NCBI RefSeq assembly: GCF_018449435.1
Contig: NZ_JAHCMU010000021.1
Coordinates: 1-64,000 of the forward strand
DNA length: 64,000 bases
Direction of reading: 5' to 3'
Origin: Flagellimonas sp. 389
GTDB lineage: Bacteria > Bacteroidota > Bacteroidia > Flavobacteriales > Flavobacteriaceae
Shown here: piece by piece, positions 1 to 7,820 of the stretch
Layout: each line of letters starts with the position of its first letter
Numbering within the stretch: the first letter of the stretch is position 1
Made by a program: the position numbers and the translations under genes
The notes under the pieces: model-generated
Told to the model about the DNA's origin: nothing
Database searches by the model: none
What the model saw: only the letters and a program-made list of their open reading frames with translations

Positions 1-1769
1 ACGGCGATGAGGACACCGCGGGGACAGATCCCTACAACGCGGACTCCGATGGCGACGGCATAAACGACGATACCGATACAAGTCCTTCCGACCCTTGCCT
101 GCCGGCTCAGTCAGCGGGATATACAGGATACGACAGCACCAATGCCACATGGGCGGCGGCGGACTGCGACGGGGACAACGAGACCAACGGCGATGAGGAC
201 ACCGCGGGGACAGATCCCTACAACGCGGACTCCGATGGCGACGGCATAAACGACGATACCGATACAAGTCCAAGCGACCCTTGCCTGCCGGCACAGTCAG
301 CGGGATATACCGGGTACGACAGTGCCAATGCCACATGGGCGGCGGCCGACTGTGACGGCGACGGCACCGACAACGGCACCGAGGACACCAATGGCACGGA
401 CCCCTATGATGCGGACTCCGATGGCGACGGTATCAACGACGATACCGATACAAGTCCAAGCGACCCTTGTCTGCCGGCACAGTCAGCGGGATATACAGGA
501 TACGACAGCACCAATGCCACATGGGCGGTGGCGGACTGCGATGGTGATGGAAATCCAAATGGAACGGATCCCAATCCATATGCAGCCATATCCAATGATG
601 ATGTCGTCAATGCCAATGTGGGAATCATAAGTACCATAGATGTACTGGACAACGATGACTTTCCAGTTGGGAGCACAATTACGAATTTAGGTACAGGAAC
701 CGCTTCTGGTGCCATTACGGTGAACCAGGCATCGGGAGAAATCACATACATCCCGCTTGCAGGAGAGAACTCAAGTACGGTCACCATCGACTACCAGGTA
801 TGCAATGGTCCGGTATGCGAAACAGCCTCAATATTGATCTCGGTCCTTGATTGTGTCGATAGTGATGGTGATAATATCTGTGATTCCTTGGATACTGCCC
901 CCAACGATCCTTGTATTCCCGATACCGACCCCAATTGGCGACCGGTTCCCTCCAGCGATTGTGACGGGGATGGTCTCACGTTCAACGAAGAAAGCAATAT
1001 TGGGACCGACCCGACAACCGCCGATACCGATGGCGATGGAATTGACGATGGACAAGAGGTCAATATAGACAATACGGACCCATTGGATACCTGTGATTCC
1101 ATCGGGGGCACTCCATCGGACCCCTCCAATTGTGATAGGGACTCGGACGGTCTCACCAATGACGAGGAAAATATGCTCGGGACCGATCCCTATGTGGCCG
1201 ATACCGACGGTGACGGCATCATGGACGGCCAAGAGGTTTTGGACAATACCGACCCATTGGATGATTGTGACTCGGATAATGGAGTTCCTCTTGCAACGAG
1301 CGATTGCGACGGGGACGGACTGACAGCGGGCCAAGAGGAATCTTTGGGTACCGATGACCGGATTTCCGATACGGACGGGGACGGAATTTCAGATGGCCAG
1401 GAAGTCGAGGACGGTACCGATCCCCTGGATGCTTGTAGTTCACAGGGAGGAAGCCCTCCTGAAAGTGCGTCTTGCGATATCTCCATCGAAAGCGATCTGA
1501 TAGATCTTAATTCCGGTAATGTCTTCCGGATCGTGAATATTGAATCCTTTCCCGACAATACCGTCAAGATATACAACCGATGGGGAGTGTCGGTTTTCGA
1601 GACAATGGGGTATGATAACAATGGGAACGCCTTCCATGGATTATCGAACGGTAGGGCGACATTAAAAAAGAGTGATGAGCTTCCGGCGGGTGTATACTTT
1701 TATGTAATCAGCTATGTGAGTGGGGACCGCACCCTTTCTAAAAATGGATATCTGTATATAAATAGATGA
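1..1769 (+). CDS. T9SS type B adhesin with thrombospondin type 3 repeats, 5' truncated
   Basis: The reading frame is open from base 3, so this is the C-terminal part of a larger surface protein whose start lies upstream of the window. It carries many calcium-binding thrombospondin type 3 motifs (DxDxDGxxD, e.g. DSDGDGIND), first as near-identical 62-residue units, then an Ig/cadherin-like stretch at about 600-850 (NDDVVNANVGIISTIDVLDN), then more divergent TSP3 units. The last about 90 residues (VKIYNRWGVSVFE, then LPAGVYFYVISY and a terminal GYLYINR) match the gliding-motility-associated type B sorting domain that directs export through the type IX secretion system. The stop overlaps the start of the PorP/SprF gene, the usual pairing for such adhesins. 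It is probably a cell-surface adhesin; the ligand cannot be told. G+C is high because of the Asp/Gly repeats. Confidence 0.9.
   Translation, partial: GDEDTAGTDPYNADSDGDGINDDTDTSPSDPCLPAQSAGYTGYDSTNATWAAADCDGDNETNGDEDTAGTDPYNADSDGDGINDDTDTSPSDPCLPAQSAGYTGYDSANATWAAADCDGDGTDNGTEDTNGTDPYDADSDGDGINDDTDTSPSDPCLPAQSAGYTGYDSTNATWAVADCDGDGNPNGTDPNPYAAISNDDVVNANVGIISTIDVLDNDDFPVGSTITNLGTGTASGAITVNQASGEITYIPLAGENSSTVTIDYQVCNGPVCETASILISVLDCVDSDGDNICDSLDTAPNDPCIPDTDPNWRPVPSSDCDGDGLTFNEESNIGTDPTTADTDGDGIDDGQEVNIDNTDPLDTCDSIGGTPSDPSNCDRDSDGLTNDEENMLGTDPYVADTDGDGIMDGQEVLDNTDPLDDCDSDNGVPLATSDCDGDGLTAGQEESLGTDDRISDTDGDGISDGQEVEDGTDPLDACSSQGGSPPESASCDISIESDLIDLNSGNVFRIVNIESFPDNTVKIYNRWGVSVFETMGYDNNGNAFHGLSNGRATLKKSDELPAGVYFYVISYVSGDRTLSKNGYLYINR
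3..560 (+). repeat. 186-bp tandem repeats inside the adhesin gene
   Basis: Blocks beginning at 3, 189 and 375 are near-identical at the DNA level with a period of 186 bp (62 codons). Each encodes a TSP3-rich unit with the segments DTSPSDPCLPAQSAGYTGYD and TWAAADCDGD. The first two units are almost base-for-base copies, and the third has drifted in its first half (NGTEDTNGTDPYD). The last unit fades out at about 545-560. The array begins upstream of the window, so the copy number is unknown. The low divergence implies recent expansion or ongoing homogenisation by unequal recombination. Confidence 0.92.
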
Positions 1770-2734
1770 TGACAAAGCCACCGTATTTCCAAAATATGAA
1801 AAACCTGATTGTACTATCATTTATTCTGTTAATTTCCACTACAGGTGTAGTGGCCCAACAGGATGCCCAATATACGCAGTACATGTACAATACCATTTCC
1901 ATAAACCCGGCATATGCCGGCTCGAGGGGGGTGCTGAGTATTGCGGCACTCCATCGTTCCCAGTGGGTGGGTTTGGACGGAGCACCGACAACCCAGACCC
2001 TTAACGTGCATTCGCCCGTTTCGGAGCGAGTAGGATTGGGCCTGTCCATAGTAAACGACGAAATCGGGAATGGTACCAATCAAGACACCTATTTTGATGC
2101 CCATTTCTCTTACACAGTCCCCTTGTCCCCGATGGAAAACTTGTCCTTTGGGATAAAAGCGGGCGGACATTTGCTCAATATCGATTTTAACAGATTGAGA
2201 AACTACGATCCTTCTTTGACCCCTGCTGGCCAAGCCAACATAGACCGAAGGTTCTCCCCCAATTTCGGGGCTGGCGTCTACTATCATACCGAAAAGTTCT
2301 ATGCTGGAGTTTCAGTACCCAACTTCCTGCAGACCGAACATTTTGACAACTCCGGTGAAAGCAGCTCGTTTTTGGCCAGGGAACGGATGAACTGGTACCT
2401 TATTTCGGGATATGTATTTGACCTAAATATCGATTGGAAATTTAAGCCTGCGGTGCTGTTCAAAGCGGTACAAGGGGCACCGATACAGGCCGACCTTTCC
2501 GCAAACTTTTTATATAGAGAAAAATTCTCTTTCGGTCTGGCTTATCGGTGGAGTGCCGCCATCAGTGCTTTGGCCGGCATACAACTAACGGAGAAACTGA
2601 TGCTCGGACTGGCCTATGACCGCGAAGTGACGGAACTTGGCGGTTCACGCTTCAATGACGGTTCCTTTGAGGTATTTCTTCGTTATGAGATCTTTTCTTT
2701 GAAAAACCAAGTATTGGATCCTCGGTTCTTTTAA
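1766..2734 (+). CDS. PorP/SprF family type IX secretion membrane protein
   Basis: A 322-residue outer-membrane beta-barrel of the PorP/SprF family, which assists secretion or surface display of a cognate T9SS adhesin. The family signature is the N-terminal segment YTQYMYNTISINPAYAGS followed by ALHRSQWVGLDGAP, and the rest alternates short amphipathic strands ending in an aromatic residue. The first ATG at 1766 overlaps the adhesin stop (ATGA), which suggests translational coupling. A second ATG at 1796 would give a cleaner signal peptide (MKNLIVLSFILLISTTGVVA) and may be the true start. It forms a two-gene unit with the upstream adhesin. Confidence 0.9.
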   Translation: MMTKPPYFQNMKNLIVLSFILLISTTGVVAQQDAQYTQYMYNTISINPAYAGSRGVLSIAALHRSQWVGLDGAPTTQTLNVHSPVSERVGLGLSIVNDEIGNGTNQDTYFDAHFSYTVPLSPMENLSFGIKAGGHLLNIDFNRLRNYDPSLTPAGQANIDRRFSPNFGAGVYYHTEKFYAGVSVPNFLQTEHFDNSGESSSFLARERMNWYLISGYVFDLNIDWKFKPAVLFKAVQGAPIQADLSANFLYREKFSFGLAYRWSAAISALAGIQLTEKLMLGLAYDREVTELGGSRFNDGSFEVFLRYEIFSLKNQVLDPRFF

Positions 2735-2846
2735 GGAAAATACAAAGCATCATTCCATATTTTCCGACCTGGACCACTGACTGCTCCACCCATATTCTGT
2801 CCAATCAAGATAACAAAATGTCATGGAATTATTGTAGGGGTCAAGC

Positions 2847-3086
2847 CTATTCCAGATGATAAATCCACAAGGCTCTTTGCTCCGATATCAATTCATCGTC
2901 GCCTTTAAAGGTTTTGCTCAAATCACCTTCATCAAAAGGGAAAAATACCCCATAATCGCCAAAAACCAAATCCTTGGCGATTTTAAATGGAAAATCAAAA
3001 ATATTCCCATAGATTAAAGGGTGTCCCCGATTACACGATGGCCCCGGGTTCGTTAAAAGGCCATTTTCTTGGAAGTAATCATCCAA
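2847..3086 (-). CDS. hypothetical protein, possibly a 5'-truncated gene remnant
   Basis: A 79-residue frame that opens with TTG (LDDYFQENGLL) and contains GHPLIYGNIFDFPFKIAKDL and FFPFDEGDL. I do not recognise a family. The same frame stays open upstream of the TTG, through the spacer and into the 3' end of the ZIP gene in another phase (reading FYLDNLKRRAKISYDKSD), with no ATG. The peptide looks protein-like throughout, so this may be the C-terminal remnant of a longer gene whose 5' part was lost when the ZIP gene came to lie beside it. Alternatively it is a short real gene downstream of ZIP. Confidence 0.35.
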   Translation of the reverse strand: MDDYFQENGLLTNPGPSCNRGHPLIYGNIFDFPFKIAKDLVFGDYGVFFPFDEGDLSKTFKGDDELISEQRALWIYHLE

Positions 3087-3139
3087 AGCTAGTCCATCAC
3101 TCTTGTCGTAACTTATTTTGGCCCTCCTTTTGAGATTAT

Positions 3140-3814
3140 CTAAATAAAATGGGCAATTGAAATACCCAAAAATATCGTTACCAGCTTGGACAGGTTGAAC
3201 TTATGGCCTTCACCTGTTTCAAATAAAATAGTTGTAGAAATATGTAAGAAGACACCAATAACCAAAGCATTAACGATATCCAAATATTTTGTGGCCAATA
3301 TCGTACTATTGGATATAAAGGTGCCCAAAGGGGTCATTACCGCAAATACGATCAGGAAACCAGCAATTTGAACTTTGCTATAGTTGGACCGGAATAAAAA
3401 TGTGGTCAACAATGCCGCTACAGGAACCTTATGAATCAATACACCATACATCATGTCATTATGTTCGTGTATCGGGAACCCTTCCAAAAAGCTATGGATA
3501 CAAAGACCGATGAAAAGCAACCATGGAAACCCTTTGTCTTTACTATGTACATTATCATGGCCATGCTCGGCCCCTCCAGAGAAAAATTCCAAAACTATTT
3601 GCAACAAAATACCCAACATTATAAAAAGTCCGGTCTGGTCGGCCTCTAAATGATGGTACACCTCTGGCAATAGATCAAAAAGTGTTAATGCCAAAAGAAA
3701 TGCACCACTAAATGACAATAAGAGCTTTGTGCCTATAGATTTTTGTTTTTTGGTGATAATGGCAATGACTATACCAATGAAAATGGCAATGACCGGGAGT
3801 AAATACTTGTTCAT
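3140..3814 (-). CDS. ZIP family metal transporter
   Basis: A 224-residue inner-membrane protein with about seven hydrophobic helices, probably importing zinc or another divalent metal. Family marks are the N-terminal two helices, a His-rich loop (GGAEHGHDNVHSKDKG), and the helix-IV type segment LFIGLCIHSFLEGFPI, where H, E and G correspond to the conserved metal-path residues (normally H-N/S-xxEG), followed by a HKVPVAALLTTFLF segment. It is shorter and more divergent than the second ZIP protein of this window (37706-38527). It is transcribed leftwards, separated from the upstream alcohol dehydrogenase by a terminator-like hairpin, so it probably has its own promoter. Substrate metal is inferred only from family. 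Confidence 0.85.
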   Translation of the reverse strand: MNKYLLPVIAIFIGIVIAIITKKQKSIGTKLLLSFSGAFLLALTLFDLLPEVYHHLEADQTGLFIMLGILLQIVLEFFSGGAEHGHDNVHSKDKGFPWLLFIGLCIHSFLEGFPIHEHNDMMYGVLIHKVPVAALLTTFLFRSNYSKVQIAGFLIVFAVMTPLGTFISNSTILATKYLDIVNALVIGVFLHISTTILFETGEGHKFNLSKLVTIFLGISIAHFI

Positions 3815-3875
3815 GGGAATACTACTTAAAGTTTTAATCGAACGTTATGACGATATGATTTTTGTAATTAAAAGA

Positions 3876-3913
3876 GTGTCAAAAAAGATTCTTTTTAAAA
3901 TCTTTTTCGACAC
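3876..3913 (-). terminator. rho-independent terminator of the alcohol dehydrogenase gene
   Basis: A 14-bp inverted repeat (3876-3889 with 3900-3913, one G-T wobble) around a 10-nt loop. Read on the minus strand it ends in a TCTTTT run. It lies 42 bp downstream of the dehydrogenase stop at 3955 and upstream of the ZIP start at 3814. Confidence 0.65.
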
Positions 3914-3954
3914 ATCGATTTTGTAGTTGCTTTGAATTTCCAATGCGAAAAGTA

Positions 3955-5034
3955 TTAGGGACGCAGTGCCACTTTAAGTGTTCCCGATGTCCGGTCGCGC
4001 ATTAAATCATATCCCTTCACTGCCTCCGACAATGGCAAAATATCGGTAAAGATCTTACTAGGGTCAATAATGCCCCTTTCAACTATTGGAAGTAATTTTT
4101 TCATATAGGCCGCTACGTTTACAACACCTGTGTGTATTGTTATGTTCCTAAACAATGCTGATGAATACGGCTGCTCGACTTGTTCATAAAGATGGCCAAA
4201 CCCAAGAACGCTTATCGATGCTCCGGCTTGGGTCATTTCCATACCTTGTGCGATTGCTGTCTTGTTACCGACCGAATCGATAACAGAGTTTGCACCCCTT
4301 CCCTCAGTCAGTGACTTCACGAAAGCCACAGGGTCTTCATTTTTAGAGTTCACCACATGGGTTGCCCCAATGGTTTTTGCCAATTCCAATCGACTATCGT
4401 GACGCCCAACAAGGATAATGGTAGAGGGGCCAAATAATGTAGCGGCCATTACCGCACTTAGGCCTACAGCACCATCACCGATGACCACTACGGTCTCACC
4501 TGTTTTGATATTTGCGTTCAATGCCCCGTGATAACCGGTGGCAAAATTGTCCCCCAATGGAAGAACCTTGGTATCATATTCATCCCCGGTCAAACCTTTT
4601 GGAAGCTTGAACAGTGTGGAATTACCGTAAGGAACACGTATAAATTCAGCCTGTCCTCCTTGAATATCATCACCTCCGTGCTGTGCAAAAAGCGGTGTCC
4701 CAAATAATCCTCCATGGTCGCATGCCGAAGGTAGGTCACGTTTACAATAGTAACAATCCCCGTCCACGAACATGGCGGAGGCTATAACGCGGTCACCGAC
4801 TTTCAAGGTATGGATGTCCTTACCTACCTGGTCTACGACACCCACAAATTCATGACCAATTCGCATCCCTTCAAATAGGACCATTTCTGGACCGTTTTGG
4901 GTGAATTCGAGATCCGCTCCGCAAATACCAGCAAGTGTGATACGTACGATTACGTCATCATCTTTTAATAATTGAGGTTTTGGTATATCCACGACCTCGA
5001 TTTCTGCTCTTTCTTTATAAACTACTGCTTTCAT
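3955..5034 (-). CDS. zinc-dependent alcohol dehydrogenase (MDR superfamily)
   Basis: A 359-residue medium-chain dehydrogenase. The GroES-like catalytic half holds the zinc ligands C38 (AGICGADLEF), H61-E62 (RIGHEFVG) and D41. The Rossmann half has VVIGDGAVGLSAVMAA for NAD(P) binding. The structural-zinc loop is altered: C94, C97 and C105 are present but the third cysteine position is D100 and the spacing is short, so the lobe zinc may be absent. Substrate is unknown; an alcohol or aldehyde is expected. It follows two NTF2-like genes on the same strand but a strong hairpin terminator lies between, so it is probably transcribed from its own promoter in the 5035-5080 gap. Confidence 0.88.
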   Translation of the reverse strand: MKAVVYKERAEIEVVDIPKPQLLKDDDVIVRITLAGICGADLEFTQNGPEMVLFEGMRIGHEFVGVVDQVGKDIHTLKVGDRVIASAMFVDGDCYYCKRDLPSACDHGGLFGTPLFAQHGGDDIQGGQAEFIRVPYGNSTLFKLPKGLTGDEYDTKVLPLGDNFATGYHGALNANIKTGETVVVIGDGAVGLSAVMAATLFGPSTIILVGRHDSRLELAKTIGATHVVNSKNEDPVAFVKSLTEGRGANSVIDSVGNKTAIAQGMEMTQAGASISVLGFGHLYEQVEQPYSSALFRNITIHTGVVNVAAYMKKLLPIVERGIIDPSKIFTDILPLSEAVKGYDLMRDRTSGTLKVALRP

Positions 5035-5081
5035 AATTACTTATTTATTTTGTTTTTGCTGTGATCAGATTTTAAAAGAAA

Positions 5082-5110
5082 GCCCGAACGTGATCAAGCA
5101 TCTTTCGGGC
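5082..5110 (-). terminator. rho-independent terminator after the NTF2-like pair
   Basis: GCCCGAA (5082-5088) pairs with TTCGGGC (5104-5110). On the minus strand the stem is followed by TTTCTTTT. It lies about 30 bp past the stop of the 5141-5584 gene, ending the tetR/adh/NTF2 transcript before the second dehydrogenase. Confidence 0.75.
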
Positions 5111-5140
5111 CTTCCTGTTGATATCAAATTGTTTCATGTA

Positions 5141-5584
5141 TTAGTTGCGTGAATGCGAATCATAAACCTTTCCACTGATTTTCCATTTCCCGTCCTTTTT
5201 GTAAAGGACAAAGAAGTCGGTAAAACGGAATCCGCCCCAGTCGTAGAATTCAACTTTGGCCGCTGCAGCCGGTCCTGAAATATCGATCCATGCAATATGG
5301 TGCCCGACATTCTCGGAAGGCCCGCCTTCATCGACAATACCTTCAAACTGATCCGCGGTCACATTATATACTTCCCCGTCCACTGATCCCACAACATGGG
5401 CATGGGCATAGAATGCCGAACGGCTTAATTTGCCATCGCCTGTCTTGGCACTCTCTATGTAAGGCTGTAGGGCCTTTGCCACCTCCTTGTACGCATCAAA
5501 GCTCTGTTTTTCCTGCACTGTTCCCTTTTGTGCAAATGTGTTAAGGGCAATAAGGGAAAATACCACTATACTTAAGGTTCTCAT
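5141..5584 (-). CDS. NTF2-like (lumazine-binding-type) protein, exported copy
   Basis: A 147-residue protein with a clear signal peptide (MRTLSIVVFSLIALNTFAQ) and a single cone-like NTF2 fold of the putative lumazine-binding type. Conserved parts are the entry helix KALQPYIESAKTGDG, the HAHVVGSVDG strand, IAWIDISGPAAAAKVEF and the terminal FTDFFVLYKKDGKWKISGKV. The mature part is highly similar to the next gene upstream (5604-6017), which lacks a signal peptide, so the two are tandem duplicates sent to different compartments. The fold binds small hydrophobic ligands or acts as an enzyme; the ligand here is unknown. It sits 19 bp behind its paralogue and ahead of a terminator. Confidence 0.85.
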   Translation of the reverse strand: MRTLSIVVFSLIALNTFAQKGTVQEKQSFDAYKEVAKALQPYIESAKTGDGKLSRSAFYAHAHVVGSVDGEVYNVTADQFEGIVDEGGPSENVGHHIAWIDISGPAAAAKVEFYDWGGFRFTDFFVLYKKDGKWKISGKVYDSHSRN

Positions 5585-5603
5585 CTGAATTTAGTTTTAT
5601 GGA

Positions 5604-6017
5604 TTAATTGTTTGCGTGCGAATCGTACACCTTTCCACTAATTCTCCATTTCCCGTTCTCCTTGTAAAGGACAAAGAAATCGGTGAACCTTAGCCCGGCC
5701 CAATCGATGAACTCTACCTTGGCCGCAGCTGCCGGCCCTGATATATCTATCCAGGCGATGCAGCTTTGTACTTCAGCGGATGGCCCACCCTCGTTTACCA
5801 CTGCCTCAAATTCATCAGCCGTCTGGTTGTATAGTGTTCCGCCCACTGACCCAAGGATATGGGCATGGTCAAAGAATGCCGAACGGCTCAACTTTCCGTC
5901 ACCTGTCCTGGCACTCTCGATGTAGGGCTGCAAAGCCTTTTCAACTTCCTTGTATTCATTGAAGCTTTGAACTTCATCTGCCTTTGTTTCTTTTGTCAAT
6001 TCTGTAACTGTTTCCAT
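5604..6017 (-). CDS. NTF2-like (lumazine-binding-type) protein, cytoplasmic copy
   Basis: A 137-residue paralogue of 5141-5584. It shares KALQPYIESARTGDGKLSRS, IAWIDISGPAAAAKVEF and LRFTDFFVLYKENGKW, but starts with a hydrophilic METVTELTKETKADE instead of a signal peptide and so should stay in the cytoplasm. It is the first gene after the dehydrogenase at 6137 and has its own copy of the putative TetR operator 37-56 bp upstream of its ATG (6054-6073). Function is not established; in this context a role in binding or converting the same small substrate as the neighbouring dehydrogenases is an inference. Confidence 0.85.
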   Translation of the reverse strand: METVTELTKETKADEVQSFNEYKEVEKALQPYIESARTGDGKLSRSAFFDHAHILGSVGGTLYNQTADEFEAVVNEGGPSAEVQSCIAWIDISGPAAAAKVEFIDWAGLRFTDFFVLYKENGKWRISGKVYDSHANN

Positions 6018-6053
6018 TTTTCTTATTATTTATTGTTGTATTAATATTTACTA

Positions 6054-6073
6054 TTTGAACTTTCGTTTAAAAG
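6054..6073 (-). promoter_or_regulatory. putative TetR operator, copy 3
   Basis: TTTGAACTTTCGTTTAAAAG fits the shared pattern TTnGAACnnTCGTnTA seen also at 7181 and 7801. It lies in front of the first NTF2-like gene at nearly the same distance from the ATG as the copy before the dehydrogenase. Confidence 0.6.
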
Positions 6074-6136
6074 ATGTTTTAAACCCTTAGTGCACTATCA
6101 CCGTAATGAGTGTGATTTTTCTTTTTTTATGATTTA

Positions 6137-7141
6137 TCAGTTTTTAAGGACTATCCGAAAGCGTGCTTTGCCCGCCTCCAGGTGCTGCATCGCCTCATTT
6201 ACTTTTTCCATGGGAAACTCTTCCACCGTGGGGTAGATTTCATGCCTTGCACAGAACTCTAGCATTGTTTTGGTCAACTCGGGACTTCCAACGGTACTGC
6301 CGCCTACCGTTTTATCTCCAGCAATTAAACTAAAGGCCGGAATTTCCATGGGTTCCAATACCGCTCCAACGGTATGTAGTTTTCCTTTTTTTGAAAGTGC
6401 CGATAGATAGGCATTCCAATCCAGGTTGACATTTGTGGTATTCAGGATAAGTTTGAGTTTCCCCTGTACCGCTTCCAATTCTTTTGGATCTCTGGAGTTG
6501 ATTACCTTGGACGCCCCCATGGCCAGGATTTCTTCTTTTTTATCTGGATTAGAAGAAAAGGCGATTACCTCACATCCCCAGGCTTTCAAGAACTTAAGGG
6601 CCAAGTGCCCAAGTCCTCCGATACCGATTACCCCAACAGCATCGGTAGGCTGTACACCTGCAATAACTATCGGGTTGAATACTGTGGCGCCACCACAGAA
6701 CAATGGGCCTACCTTGCTCGAATCCATTCCTTTGGGAATTGGGATTGCCCATGACCAATGTCCACGAACATGGTCTGCAAACCCGCCGTGTCTGCCCACT
6801 ATGGTCTGTTCTGCGGTATCACACATATTGTGGTCCCCGCCCATACAACTGGAGCAGCTCATACAGGAGCCTGAAAACCAGCCCATGCCCACTGTTTGCC
6901 CCACTTTCACGTTTTTTACTGAACTTCCTATAGCAATGACCTCACCCACTATTTCGTGACCAGGCACCAGGGGATATTCGGTCATGCCCCATTCGTTGTT
7001 CATCATGCTCAGGTCCGAATGGCAAACCCCGCAATGGGTAACTTTGATATCGACGTCTTCCGCCCCGATTTCACCTAGTTCATAGGTGTACGGTGTCAAT
7101 TTTCCATTGGGCTCTTGAACTGCGTATGCATTTACTTTCAT
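6137..7141 (-). CDS. NAD(P)-dependent alcohol dehydrogenase (YahK/cinnamyl-type)
   Basis: A 334-residue zinc dehydrogenase of the cinnamyl-alcohol-dehydrogenase branch, expected to reduce aldehydes with NADPH. Catalytic zinc ligands are C37 (THCGVCHSD), H62-E63 (PGHEIVG) and the later Cys in GPLFCGGATVF. The structural zinc site is complete: C93, C96, C99 and C107. The Rossmann motif is GIGGLGHLALKFLK. Length is normal. It lies directly behind the tetR gene on the same strand with a 73-bp gap that holds a putative operator, so it is likely both co-transcribed with and controlled by TetR. This arrangement is typical of aldehyde or electrophile response loci; the inducer is not known. Confidence 0.92.
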   Translation of the reverse strand: MKVNAYAVQEPNGKLTPYTYELGEIGAEDVDIKVTHCGVCHSDLSMMNNEWGMTEYPLVPGHEIVGEVIAIGSSVKNVKVGQTVGMGWFSGSCMSCSSCMGGDHNMCDTAEQTIVGRHGGFADHVRGHWSWAIPIPKGMDSSKVGPLFCGGATVFNPIVIAGVQPTDAVGVIGIGGLGHLALKFLKAWGCEVIAFSSNPDKKEEILAMGASKVINSRDPKELEAVQGKLKLILNTTNVNLDWNAYLSALSKKGKLHTVGAVLEPMEIPAFSLIAGDKTVGGSTVGSPELTKTMLEFCARHEIYPTVEEFPMEKVNEAMQHLEAGKARFRIVLKN

Positions 7142-7180
7142 CTAATTCTATATTATTTATGATTGTATTTCTATTTATTA

Positions 7181-7200
7181 TTAGAACGTTCGTATATTAA
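7181..7200 (-). promoter_or_regulatory. putative TetR operator, copy 2
   Basis: TTAGAACGTTCGTATATTAA contains the perfect palindrome GAACGTTC and fits TTnGAACnnTCGTnTA. It is 40-59 bp upstream of the dehydrogenase ATG, in the gap behind tetR. Confidence 0.65.
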
Positions 7201-7214
7201 ATATCAAAAAAAAA

Positions 7215-7793
7215 TCAGCACTCGATCATTTTCGTCATAAAGGATTTGAACAGCCGGTATGACTCATCTTTTCCAGCAGCCTTCATGCGTGTCATCACGC
7301 CCTGTCTACTTGTTAAAAAGAATACGGCCATTTCTGAAGCTTTAAAATCTTTGGAAAAAGCTCCGTTCTCTTGGCCTTCCAAGAAAAAACGCTCAAATAT
7401 GTCCTGCCATTTTTTGTAATTGCCATCGGCCACCTTCTGGATGAACTCGTTCTGTCCGGCTATCTCACTGGTGAGGGTACCGACCATACATCCTTCCTTG
7501 CATGCCGTGGACTCCAATCGCTCCAATTCCTCATTGAAAACGGTTTCCAATCTCGTTTTATGCGGTGCATCACTTTCCAGTAACCTCAAAGTAAAGTAAG
7601 CGGCTACCTTGTCCCCATAATGTTCAAGTACTTTGGCGGCAAAGTCTTCCTTGCTCTTGAAATAGTAGTAAAATGAACCACTTGGAATCTCGGCGTTTTC
7701 CAAGAATTCCCTAAGTCCAAGATTGTGGTACCCTTTCTGGCTCAAAACTTTTACCCCGGTCTCCAAGGCCCTATGTATATTCTCTTTTTTCAT
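7215..7793 (-). CDS. TetR/AcrR family transcriptional regulator
   Basis: A 192-residue repressor-type protein. The N-terminal helix-turn-helix runs from about residue 8 to 55 (GYHNLGLREFLENAEI, then SGSFYYYFKSKEDFAAKVLE, the TetR hallmark). The C-terminal ligand half resembles the TetR_C group with CKEGCMVGTLTSEIAG, whose two cysteines could sense electrophiles as in NemR-like proteins (inference). It heads a minus-strand run with adh and the NTF2-like genes. A palindromic site 8-27 bp before its own ATG points to autoregulation. Confidence 0.9.
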   Translation of the reverse strand: MKKENIHRALETGVKVLSQKGYHNLGLREFLENAEIPSGSFYYYFKSKEDFAAKVLEHYGDKVAAYFTLRLLESDAPHKTRLETVFNEELERLESTACKEGCMVGTLTSEIAGQNEFIQKVADGNYKKWQDIFERFFLEGQENGAFSKDFKASEMAVFFLTSRQGVMTRMKAAGKDESYRLFKSFMTKMIEC

Positions 7794-7800
7794 TTTAATA

Positions 7801-7820
7801 TTCGAACAGTCGTATACAAA
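7801..7820 (-). promoter_or_regulatory. putative TetR operator, copy 1 (autoregulatory)
   Basis: TTCGAACAGTCGTATACAAA matches TTnGAACnnTCGTnTA and forms an imperfect dyad (TTCGAAC facing GTCGTA). It overlaps the region immediately before the tetR start. The rest of the 286-bp gap to the SDR gene at 8080 is AT-rich and shows no further copy. Confidence 0.6.

Noticed and set aside
3..560. Direct repeats considered as a CRISPR array
   Set aside because: Units of 186 bp are contiguous and coding, with no short repeat/spacer alternation and no cas genes.
404..1621. Long antisense open frames opposite the adhesin repeats
   Set aside because: They arise from G+C-rich Asp/Gly codons, consist of low-complexity Ser/Pro strings and have no family match.
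6426..6959. 177-residue plus-strand frame inside the dehydrogenase
   Set aside because: It is the antisense shadow of a well-supported zinc dehydrogenase.
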